From positions 1 through 57,547 of the forward strand of contig JACRBG010000030.1 in assembly GCA_016234595.1 (NCBI GenBank): 57,547 nucleotides of DNA, read 5' to 3'. Under the pieces are notes generated by a model that made no database searches, was not told the origin of the DNA, and worked only from the letters and a program-made list of their open reading frames with translations. Below are positions 47,202-55,060 of the stretch, one piece after another (the stretch's first letter is position 1; every line of letters begins with the position of its first letter). The position numbers and the translations under genes were made by a program. The DNA comes from Chloroflexota bacterium. GTDB taxonomy: Bacteria > Chloroflexota > Anaerolineae > Aggregatilineales > J027.

Positions 47202-47232
47202 GTAGGGGTGGGTCTCAGGCCCGCCCTGTTAT
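47202..47232 (+). terminator. Possible attenuating hairpin between tkt and tal-pgi
   Basis: GGGTGGG and CCCGCCC flank a 7-base loop and are followed by TGTTATT. The stem is GC-rich but the T run is short, so partial termination between the two genes is possible. Confidence 0.4.
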
Positions 47233-47251
47233 TCATCAGGAGCAACACTCT

Positions 47252-50128
47252 ATGACAGGCAATCCCCCTGTAGATGTCCAAAACTTTGGACAAAGCATTT
47301 GGTACGACAATATCAGCCGTCAACTCATCCAAAATGGCGAAATCAAACGCATGGTGAATGAAGATGGCGTGCTGGGTATGACCTCTAACCCGACCATTTT
47401 CGAGAAGGCCATCGCCAACTCTACGCTTTATGACACCGCCATTGCCCAAATGTTGGATTCCGATGCCAACACCATTTTTGAGGCATTAGCCAAAGACGAT
47501 ATTCGCGCCGTCGCCGACATCCTCCGCCCCATCTTTGACCGTACCAATGGTGAGGATGGTTACATCAGTTTGGAAGTTTCCCCCCTCATCGCGAACGACA
47601 CTGCCACTACTGTGCGTGAAGCCTTCCGCCTATTCGAAATGGTGGATCGCCCCAACGTCATGATTAAAATCCCTGCCACTGATGCTGGCCTCCCTGCCAT
47701 TGAGGAAGTCATTGCAGGTGGCGTCAATGTCAACGTCACCTTGATTTTCTCGGTGGAATACTATAAACGGGTGACCGAAGCCTATATTCGTGGTTTGGAA
47801 CAGCGCCTTGCCAAAGGGCAGGATGTCAAAAACATTGCTTCAGTTGCCAGCTTTTTCCTCAGTCGCATTGACTCAATGGTGGATCAGCAACTCGATAGCA
47901 ATATCCGTTCCGCACAGGGCCGTTCCTTAGAGCGTGTCGCTGCCAACCGCAAATTATTGGGCACGGCGGCTATCTCGAATGCTAAACTCGCCTACCGCGA
48001 ATTTAAGCACATTTTCGAAGGGGCGCGTTTTAAGAAATTGCGTGAGGCGGGTGCTCAAGTTCAGCGACCTCTTTGGGCCAGCACCAGCACCAAGAACCCG
48101 GCCTATCCCGATACCATGTATGTGGACACCTTGATTGGCGCTCACACCGTCAACACCGTGCCACCAGAAACATTAGTCGCCTTCAAAGATCATGGCACTG
48201 CCGCCAATACCCTCGAACAGGATATTGATAAAGCTGCTGAAATCATGGACATGCTGGCGGAAGTCGGCATTGAAATGGAAATGGTCACCAACAACCTGCT
48301 GCTCGATGGGGTCGAAAAATTTGCCGCCTCCTACAATGGCCTTATGGAAGCCATCGAAGGCAAGCGCAAGATGCTCAAAGCGGGCATTATCAAACGCCAA
48401 TCGGGGGTCGTTGGTCAATATGAACCCGATGTGCGTGAAGCAATGGATCACCTGAAGGATGCCCCTAAACAAATTTGGGAGCGCAACGCCGCATGGTGGA
48501 AACCCGAACCCGCCCATGTTGAGGTTATCAACAACCGCCTCGGCTGGCTGGCGATTGCCATTGATGGTCGTATTGACCGCTCCCGCCTGTACGACCTCAA
48601 AGCCAAAGCCCATAACAATTGGAAACACGTTGTCCTGCTCGGCATGGGTGGCAGCAGTCTTGCCCCCGAAGTATTACGCAAATCGTTTGGTCACCAAGCG
48701 GGGTATCCTGACCTCCTTGTTCTCGACAGCACCGTGCCTGCCACCGTCCAGCGTATCGAAAGCCAGATTGACCCCAAACAGACGGTGTTTATCGTCGCCA
48801 GCAAATCTGGCACGACCATCGAAACCTCGGTCATGTTCGATTATTTCTATGACAAGCTGGTCAAATTGGTTGGTGCGGATAAGGCAGGTCAGCATTTTAT
48901 CTCAATTACTGACCCCGGTAGCGAACTTGTGACCCTCTCGCAACAGCGCAAAGTCTATGCTGTTTTCGAAAATCCCGCTGATATTGGGGGACGCTATTCT
49001 GCCCTCAGCTATTTTGGCCTTGTGCCAGCCGCGCTTTTGGGCCTCAATCTCGACACCTTTTTTGCCCGGGCCGAGCGTATGACCGACGCGATTGATAAAT
49101 CTGTCGCCTATAAATACAATCCAGCCCTGTGGTTGGGTGCAGTCTTGGGCACGATTGCCCAAGAAGGTCGTGACAAAATCACCATTATCGCTTCGCCTCA
49201 AATCGAGAGTTTTGGCGATTGGGCCGAGCAATTAATTGCTGAAAGCACAGGCAAAGAGGGTGTTGGTTTCTTGCCTGTGGTCGGCGCGACTGTCGGTCAT
49301 CCCCACGATTACGATGATGATCGAGTAATCGTCTATATGCGTCTTGACGACGACCCCAGCTTGGACGGTCAGGTACAACAATTACGCGAGGCGGGTCATC
49401 CAGTCTACTTGCTCGAATTGCAAGACGCCTATGACTTAGCGGGCGAGTTTTTGCGCTGGGAATTTGCGACGGCGGTCATGGGCCAGATGTTGAAGATTAA
49501 CCCCTTCGACGAACCCGATGTCACATCCGCCAAAAAAGCGACCAAGGCCCTACTGGATATTTATCAAAAAGAAGGCCGTTTCCCCGTCGAAAAACCTGTC
49601 ATTTCCGAAAGTAGCGTCGCCCTCTATGCCGATACCCGTACTGGCGAAATGCTCAATCGCATATGCACCCAGCGCCAATATGATGTCAGCAATCTTGCCG
49701 GTATGTTGGCAGCGTTTATAAGTCTAGCCCGTTCAGGTAACTACTTTGCGCTGTTGGTCTATATGGACGCCAGTGACGACAACGAAGCGACTCTTGAAAC
49801 CATCCGCCGCCGCCTGCGCCACACCACCCGCCGTGCCGTGACCTTGGGGTATGGCCCACGCTATCTGCACTCTACTGGGCAATTGCATAAGGGCGGAGCG
49901 AACAATGGCGTGTTTATCTTGATTACGGTGGACGACAACGCCGAACTGCCCATCCCCGGCCAACCGTTGAGTTTCAGCATTTTGAAACAGGCCCAAGGGC
50001 TAGGTGATTTGGAAACCCTGCGCCAGCGCCACCGCCGTGTGGTTCGCTTGCACATCTCCGGTGATGTAAAATCCGGCCTCCAAAAAATCATGGAAGCCAT
50101 CGAAGCCACTGAGGCGAAGCTGATTTAA
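47252..50128 (+). CDS. Bifunctional transaldolase / glucose-6-phosphate isomerase
   Basis: A 958-residue fusion. Residues ~1-375 are transaldolase: 'GVLGMTSNPTIFEKAI', 'VMIKIPATDAGLPAIE' (Schiff-base Lys) and 'VASFFLSRID'. Residues ~400-958 are phosphoglucose isomerase: 'VLLGMGGSSLAPEVL', 'VASKSGTTIETS' and 'IGGRYSALSYFGLVP'. The fusion channels fructose-6-phosphate between the pentose phosphate pathway and glycolysis and is known from several bacterial phyla. AGGAG precedes the ATG. It sits behind tkt and ends in a terminator. Confidence 0.95.
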   Translation: MTGNPPVDVQNFGQSIWYDNISRQLIQNGEIKRMVNEDGVLGMTSNPTIFEKAIANSTLYDTAIAQMLDSDANTIFEALAKDDIRAVADILRPIFDRTNGEDGYISLEVSPLIANDTATTVREAFRLFEMVDRPNVMIKIPATDAGLPAIEEVIAGGVNVNVTLIFSVEYYKRVTEAYIRGLEQRLAKGQDVKNIASVASFFLSRIDSMVDQQLDSNIRSAQGRSLERVAANRKLLGTAAISNAKLAYREFKHIFEGARFKKLREAGAQVQRPLWASTSTKNPAYPDTMYVDTLIGAHTVNTVPPETLVAFKDHGTAANTLEQDIDKAAEIMDMLAEVGIEMEMVTNNLLLDGVEKFAASYNGLMEAIEGKRKMLKAGIIKRQSGVVGQYEPDVREAMDHLKDAPKQIWERNAAWWKPEPAHVEVINNRLGWLAIAIDGRIDRSRLYDLKAKAHNNWKHVVLLGMGGSSLAPEVLRKSFGHQAGYPDLLVLDSTVPATVQRIESQIDPKQTVFIVASKSGTTIETSVMFDYFYDKLVKLVGADKAGQHFISITDPGSELVTLSQQRKVYAVFENPADIGGRYSALSYFGLVPAALLGLNLDTFFARAERMTDAIDKSVAYKYNPALWLGAVLGTIAQEGRDKITIIASPQIESFGDWAEQLIAESTGKEGVGFLPVVGATVGHPHDYDDDRVIVYMRLDDDPSLDGQVQQLREAGHPVYLLELQDAYDLAGEFLRWEFATAVMGQMLKINPFDEPDVTSAKKATKALLDIYQKEGRFPVEKPVISESSVALYADTRTGEMLNRICTQRQYDVSNLAGMLAAFISLARSGNYFALLVYMDASDDNEATLETIRRRLRHTTRRAVTLGYGPRYLHSTGQLHKGGANNGVFILITVDDNAELPIPGQPLSFSILKQAQGLGDLETLRQRHRRVVRLHISGDVKSGLQKIMEAIEATEAKLI

Positions 50129-50140
50129 AAGCAAAATCTC

Positions 50141-50175
50141 TGGGGGTGAGAATCTCTTGCCCCCAATTTCTGAAT
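50141..50175 (+). terminator. Terminator after tal-pgi
   Basis: TGGGGG (50141-50146) pairs with CCCCCA (50160-50165) around a 13-base loop, followed by ATTTCTGAATTT, consistent with an intrinsic terminator. Confidence 0.55.
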
Positions 50176-50200
50176 TTAGTTCTTGGAGAGTTTATGCTCA

Positions 50201-51172
50201 ATGGGGCAATCGGAACTAGAAAAGTATTTCAATTTGTATTCCACCAACTTGACTAGAGTTAGGGAAGCGCTAGGCTCTCAATTACACGTTGAACCAGCAA
50301 TTGATGGGATAATGTTTTGTCCTATTTGTTTGCGAATTTTCTCCTGTGAAGATTTACAAAGTGGGGATTTGACCCTCGAGCATGTTCCGCCTGAAAAACT
50401 TGGAGGCAAGATACGCACAGTAACATGTAAAAAATGTAACAATGACAATGGCACCTTATTGGATAGCCATTTGATCCGGAAAGTACAATTAGACGGTTTT
50501 TTTGCTGGAACCTCGCAAAGCCCAATTGATGTAGAGGTAGATATAAGTGATTCAATTCGTATGCCTGTAAATCTGTTTCACGATCAGCATTCCAATTTCA
50601 CAATTGTTCCGCCACGTAAAATTCAAAAAAAGCAGTCTCATCTTGTGGAAGCTTTCACTAAGCAAGTTACCGAGGGGAAAGTACAAAAAGTACATATACG
50701 TGGTCGAGCCTATAAAAACTTCAACGTCAACAAAGCCTTACTCCGTGTTGGATATCTTTGGGCATTCAGCGTTTTTGGTTATGGATTCATCATTGGGCCT
50801 AATTTAAAGGAAATTCGAAGTCAAATTCGAGAAATGTCACAGCCTGTTCAATCTCCCACTTGGAGTAGCTTAGAGTACGATATTCCTGATAAGTTTCTAG
50901 GGATCAACGTTATCAAATCTCCAAAAGAAGCCTTGGCCTTTTTTGTAGTTTTTGATTGCAAAGTTCAAGGCCATACTAGTCGTTATGGGGTGATGTTACC
51001 CGGATTTGATGAGCCGGGGTTAGATATATATCAATGGTTGGCAGAACACGAAAGGCAAATTTTTGCTTTTGAAGTCCATCCTCTCATTGGTGCACTAGAG
51101 ATACTGGATTTCAATAAACATCCTTTAGCCGCCCAAGAAATATGGCAAATGCTCAAACAAATTACCCAGTAA
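50201..51172 (+). CDS. HNH-like zinc-finger protein, unknown
   Basis: A 323-residue protein. Near residue 35 'FCPICLRIF', then 'LTLEHVPPEKLGG' and 'VTCKKCNNDNG' form the pattern C-x2-C ... EH ... C-x2-CN, typical of HNH-type or related zinc-ribbon nucleases in which the EH/N residues would be catalytic. The remaining 230 residues are unrecognised. It stands alone, is clearly more AT-rich than its neighbours and follows a terminator, which suggests horizontal acquisition. A TTG at 50183 is an alternative start. A defence role is possible but unproven. Confidence 0.55.
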   Translation: MGQSELEKYFNLYSTNLTRVREALGSQLHVEPAIDGIMFCPICLRIFSCEDLQSGDLTLEHVPPEKLGGKIRTVTCKKCNNDNGTLLDSHLIRKVQLDGFFAGTSQSPIDVEVDISDSIRMPVNLFHDQHSNFTIVPPRKIQKKQSHLVEAFTKQVTEGKVQKVHIRGRAYKNFNVNKALLRVGYLWAFSVFGYGFIIGPNLKEIRSQIREMSQPVQSPTWSSLEYDIPDKFLGINVIKSPKEALAFFVVFDCKVQGHTSRYGVMLPGFDEPGLDIYQWLAEHERQIFAFEVHPLIGALEILDFNKHPLAAQEIWQMLKQITQ

Positions 51173-51231
51173 AGCTTTCGCCCATAGCCATACCATTTCC
51201 TGTATCAACCCCAAATCCTCTACCAACTGTA

Positions 51232-51917
51232 CTACTCGCCAAACAACCTCGCCCCACTATCCACAACGATCTCCCGCCTGTCCAATCGCTCTTGAAAGGT
51301 CTTTTTCCAGCTCACACCTAATGCAGGGCAGGCCATCAATCCTGCCAATACCTCCCAGTCGTTTTTATCCTGATGCATTAAGCGATTCGCCTCGGTGATT
51401 GTCCATTGTGGATAGGGCTGGTCGAGCCACTCAAAATCTTGCCCCGCTTCAACAATCCCCTCTTCCAAAACCCGAAAATACCAGCCTGTCGAGCCAAAAG
51501 TTTGCACCTGCACCGCTAAATCTTTAATACCCCACCGCCGCGCCAATTTCCAACACGGTTGACGGGGCTGAGACACCTGCACCGTCGCTGTCCCAATACG
51601 AAAAGTATCCCCAATAGCCACTTCCGATTCTAGCAATCCTGTTATCGTAAAATTCTCACCAAAACCGCCATACGGCATGTCTGGTAAGTCGAGTTTTTCA
51701 CGCCAATAGGGATAATGCTCGGCTGCAAATGTATTCGCCGCCTTATCCACTCCACCATGATGCTTCAAATCAGTTTGGGCATCGCCTGCCAGATTGACTT
51801 TGTTCAATTGTACAGGGCCACTGATGGGGCCTTACAAATACTAGTTCGCCAAACCTCTCCATCAGGCATCGTATATTCTTGCGGCTGACCCACTTGAATA
51901 GACAGCAATTTAGGCAT
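51232..51917 (-). pseudogene. MOSC domain protein with a frameshift
   Basis: The C-terminal frame (from 51807) reads as a YiiM-like MOSC protein: 'LKHHGGVDKAANTF', 'GGFGENFTITGL' and 'QPRQPCWKLARRWG' with the conserved sulfur-carrier Cys. The expected N-terminus lies upstream in another frame, starting at an ATG at 51917 with 'MPKLLSIQVGQP'. The frames join at a short run of four C (51826-51829), where one extra C would restore 'SGPVQLNKVNLAGD' and a 228-residue protein. So the gene has a one-base deletion, or the assembly has a homopolymer error. Confidence 0.8.
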
Positions 51918-52009
51918 GGCATCTTCCCCTTTGAGATTTCATCGAAGTACCTATAAGATTATGCCAATTATAAAGGCTTGCTAATTGACAAGATAATGGA
52001 ATTTCAGCG

Positions 52010-52801
52010 ATGACCATCATCACCAGCCCCCAAAACCCCAAAATTAAATATGTCATCGGCCTGCGTGATCGCCGTGAACGTCTCCAAAGTGGACTCGTGT
52101 TGGTTGAGGGTCATGACGAATTATCCCTTGTGCTGGCAAGTGGTATCACCCCCGCCGAGCTATTTTTCTGTCCGGCCCTGTTCCGTGACCCTGCCGAACA
52201 CAATTTATTAGACCACCTAGCCCAAACCCGCCTAGTTGAAGTAGATGAGCGTGTTTTTCAAAAAATCGCCTATCGCGAAAACCCCGACGGCTGGTTAGCA
52301 ACTGTGCCCCTACCGCAAAAATCGCTCGACCAATTAACCCTCAGCCCCTCCCCATTTATCATCATCGCCGAGGGGGTTGAAAAACCCGGTAATCTAGGGG
52401 CAATGCTCCGTACCGCCGACGCCGCCGGGGTGGATGCTGTTATCGCCTCTGATCCCTTGACTGATTGGGGCAATCCGAATGTCGTCCGCGCCAGCAAGGG
52501 CACATTATTTACTGTGCAGGTGTCCGAGGGTCGCCATGCTGAAATTGTGAGTTGGCTTAAAGCGCGTGGGATTCAAAGTGTGGTCGCCACCCCTGACGCA
52601 AATCTGCCCTTTACCCAAGCGGATTTTACTGAACCAATCGCCATTGTCATGGGTACTGAGCACGAAGGTGTCAGTGAGGCATGGCTAAACGCCGCCGACG
52701 TTGCCGTAAGCATCCCCATGTTTGGCAAAGTCAATTCGCTGAATGTCTCCGCCGCCGCCGCCTTGATGATGTACGAGGTCATTCGCCAACGCCGCTCTTA
52801 A
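52010..52801 (+). CDS. TrmH/SpoU family RNA 2'-O-methyltransferase
   Basis: A 263-residue SPOUT methyltransferase. An N-terminal substrate-binding part ('PKIKYVIGLRDRRERLQSGLVLVEG') is followed by the knotted catalytic domain with motif 1 'EKPGNLGAMLRTADAAG', motif 2 'IVMGTEHEGVS' and motif 3 'VSIPMFGKVNSLNVSAAAAL'. It probably 2'-O-methylates a ribose in rRNA or tRNA; the exact site cannot be told. Confidence 0.9.
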   Translation: MTIITSPQNPKIKYVIGLRDRRERLQSGLVLVEGHDELSLVLASGITPAELFFCPALFRDPAEHNLLDHLAQTRLVEVDERVFQKIAYRENPDGWLATVPLPQKSLDQLTLSPSPFIIIAEGVEKPGNLGAMLRTADAAGVDAVIASDPLTDWGNPNVVRASKGTLFTVQVSEGRHAEIVSWLKARGIQSVVATPDANLPFTQADFTEPIAIVMGTEHEGVSEAWLNAADVAVSIPMFGKVNSLNVSAAAALMMYEVIRQRRS

Positions 52802-52930
52802 ATTACCACCAACCGATTGATTATGAACTTATGTTCTATTTTTATCCCTTATATGCGCCGAAGTTGAATCCGTTACCGTGGTAACGGATTTATAACTCTC
52901 ATACATAGAACACGCGGTCTAATTTTTACT

Positions 52931-53833
52931 TTACCTTTGTATTGAATCCCTCTCTTTTTCCCATCGCACAAATGTCGCGGGTTGCAATATCCGCCCCGCG
53001 CTTTTCTCAATTAATTCCGCTGTGCCAGCTTCGATAGTCCCTCCCCAACCCGCGACCGTCTTCCCAACGGCCCGTTGCAAATCAGGTAACTCAGCTTGGG
53101 TCGTATAAGCCGTCAAAATCATAAACAAGGGCTGCCCTCCCCACAACTGCTGACATCCCGCCAACAAGCGCGGCAACGAGTCGGCAAACTTCCAAATTTC
53201 CCCTTTTGGCCCATGCCCAAACGGTGGGGGATCGAGCAAAATCCCTTCATAGTGGCTATCTCGCTTGACTTCACGCTCTACATATTTGATAGCATCCTCC
53301 ACAATCCACCGAATCGGCTTATCGGCCAATCCTGCCAATGTTTGATTTTCCCGCCCCCATGCCACTGTTGGCTTGGAAGCATCCACATGCGTCACCTGTG
53401 CCCCAGCCTGCGCCGCAAAAAGGGATGCAATCCCTGTATACCCAAATAAATTCAAAACGCGGATCGGGCGGTCAGCATTTTTGATGAGTCGTGTCATCCA
53501 ATCCCAATGCACCGCCTGTTCAGGAAACACCCCCATATGTCGAAAGGGCGTCGGGCGAGCATAAAATTGAAGTTCCCGATAGTGCATCACCCATTTTTCT
53601 GGCAGTGCTTGGCGAAATTCCCATTGCCCATCCTGCGGAGGGTTTAATTTAAATTGGGCATGAGCACCTGCCCACTCGGATTTAGGCAGGGCAGGTCGCC
53701 ATTTTGCTTGGTCGTCTGGGCGTACTAACCGATAGGGGCCGAACTGTTCCAATTTGAGACCATTCCCGCTGTCTAGCAGTGTATAGTCTGTCCAGTCAGG
53801 GGAGGTAAGGGCTAAGAGTGGGGTAGATGGCAT
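52931..53833 (-). CDS. Class I SAM-dependent rRNA methyltransferase (RlmI/RlmK-like)
   Basis: A 300-residue Rossmann-fold methyltransferase. 'VLNLFGYTGIASLFAAQAGA' is SAM motif I, 'THVDASKPTVAWGRENQ' the acidic ribose-binding strand, and 'GILLDPPPFGHGPKGEIW' the D-P-P-x-F motif found in 23S rRNA methyltransferases of the RlmI/RlmK group. The N-terminal PUA domain of RlmI is absent. Start 53833 is preferred for the AAAGG site upstream. Confidence 0.82.
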   Translation of the reverse strand: MPSTPLLALTSPDWTDYTLLDSGNGLKLEQFGPYRLVRPDDQAKWRPALPKSEWAGAHAQFKLNPPQDGQWEFRQALPEKWVMHYRELQFYARPTPFRHMGVFPEQAVHWDWMTRLIKNADRPIRVLNLFGYTGIASLFAAQAGAQVTHVDASKPTVAWGRENQTLAGLADKPIRWIVEDAIKYVEREVKRDSHYEGILLDPPPFGHGPKGEIWKFADSLPRLLAGCQQLWGGQPLFMILTAYTTQAELPDLQRAVGKTVAGWGGTIEAGTAELIEKSAGRILQPATFVRWEKERDSIQR

Positions 53834-53875
53834 GAATTGAAAACCTTTTCTTGATTGCAATAACGCGAAAGTGTC

Positions 53876-53904
53876 TTGACATAGCCTTTCTTGAATGATA
53901 CTAT
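53876..53904 (+). promoter_or_regulatory. Promoter of the str operon
   Basis: Perfect TTGACA (53876-53881), 17-base spacer, TACTAT (53899-53904). Transcription from about 53911 gives a leader of roughly 155 bases before rpsL. Confidence 0.65.
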
Positions 53905-53982
53905 TTTACTCTCTAAACGCGATCCCAACCCCAGATACCCCTGCTTGACAGGGCAATGCTCTGGGAATTGAGTGAAGTACAT

Positions 53983-54028
53983 ACGATTTGAGGCTGCCGA
54001 ATCTTACGACGAGGTGGCCTCAAATCGT
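53983..54028 (+). promoter_or_regulatory. Long hairpin in the str operon leader
   Basis: A perfect 12-bp inverted repeat, ACGATTTGAGGC (53983-53994) and GCCTCAAATCGT (54017-54028), encloses a 22-base loop and ends 39 bases before the rpsL start. No T run follows, so it is not a terminator; a regulatory leader structure, for example a ribosomal protein binding site, is a reasonable inference. Confidence 0.5.
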
Positions 54029-54067
54029 GCCAAAACGGGATGACAGTCATAGAATTCGGAGATTGGA

Positions 54068-54490
54068 ATGCCAACGATTAACCAACTGGTACGCAAAGGC
54101 CGTACCCCGAAGAAAAAGAAGAGCACCGCTCCGGCGCTGCAATATACTTTTAATTCTTATTCGCAGAAACGGACTCAACAGCCCAAGGGCGCACCGCAAA
54201 AACGCGGCGTCTGCACGCTGGTTCGTACCATGACCCCCAAGAAGCCAAATTCGGCCTTGCGTAAGGTGGCCCGTGTGCGCCTCACCAATGGTATCGAAGT
54301 GACGGCTTACATCCCCGGTGAAGGTCACAGTTTGCAGGAACACAGTGTCGTGCTCGTGCGCGGTGGCCGTGTGAAAGACCTGCCCGGTGTGCGCTATCAC
54401 ATTGTGCGTGGTTCGCTGGATACCGATGGTGTCAAAAATCGCCAGCAAGCCCGTAGTAAGTATGGCGCCAAGCGGCCCAAGTCTAAGTAA
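54068..54490 (+). CDS. rpsL: 30S ribosomal protein S12
   Basis: A 140-residue decoding-centre protein. '[12 protein letters not shown]', '[28 protein letters not shown]' (shown by its parts 'QKRGVCT' and '[15 protein letters not shown]') and '[22 protein letters not shown]' are standard. Between 'PALQ' and 'PQKRGVC' lies an insertion of about 15 residues ('[17 protein letters not shown]') absent in E. coli, explaining the extra length. The streptomycin-site Lys in 'TPKKPNS' is retained. First gene of the str operon. Confidence 0.98.
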   Translation: MPTINQLVRKGRTPKKKKSTAPALQYTFNSYSQKRTQQPKGAPQKRGVCTLVRTMTPKKPNSALRKVARVRLTNGIEVTAYIPGEGHSLQEHSVVLVRGGRVKDLPGVRYHIVRGSLDTDGVKNRQQARSKYGAKRPKSK

Positions 54491-54519
54491 TTTTTTAGTA
54501 GACGGGAGTAAACCCAACT

Positions 54520-54990
54520 ATGTCACGTCGTTCTAGACCTGCTAAACGTCCTGTGCTGGCCGATAGCAAGTATAACAGCCTCGCCATCACGATGTTTGTC
54601 AATCGGATGATGATGCAAGGCAAACGCAGCACGGCATTGACCATTATGTATGACGCGCTGGACCTTGTTGAACAGCGTGCCAAAAAGCACCCGATGGAAG
54701 TTTTTGAACAAGCCATGCGGAATGTGGCCCCGGCTGTCGAAGTCAAGCCCCGCCGCGTCGGTGGTTCAACCTATCAAGTGCCAATGGAAGTTGATCCTGC
54801 ACGTGGTCGCTCTCTAGCGATGCGCTGGGTATTGGCTTCGGCCCGTGCGCGTAATGGGCGCAGCATGGCTGAAAAATTGGCTGCTGAATTGCTCGACGCC
54901 GCCAACAATCAAGGCAGCGCCGTCAAGAAAAAAGAAGATACCCATCGTATGGCAGAAGCCAACCGCGCATTTGCCCATTATCGCTGGTAA
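54520..54990 (+). CDS. rpsG: 30S ribosomal protein S7
   Basis: A 156-residue protein nucleating 16S rRNA 3'-domain assembly. 'RRSRPAKRPVLADSKYNS', 'FVNRMMMQGKRSTA', 'VEVKPRRVGGSTYQVPMEV' and 'RWVLASARARNGRSMAEKLAAEL' match the family. It follows rpsL by 29 bases and precedes fusA by 70, the universal str order. Confidence 0.98.
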   Translation: MSRRSRPAKRPVLADSKYNSLAITMFVNRMMMQGKRSTALTIMYDALDLVEQRAKKHPMEVFEQAMRNVAPAVEVKPRRVGGSTYQVPMEVDPARGRSLAMRWVLASARARNGRSMAEKLAAELLDAANNQGSAVKKKEDTHRMAEANRAFAHYRW

Positions 54991-55060
54991 AGCGCCGTCT
55001 GGTGCTGCTAGACAAGCAACTAGCAAACCTAAATAATTCTGAGGAATCTGCAAAAAACAC

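Noticed and set aside
51822-51834. Programmed ribosomal frameshift in the MOSC gene
   Set aside because: The site is not a slippery heptamer of known type, no stimulatory structure is evident, and MOSC proteins are not known to use frameshifting.
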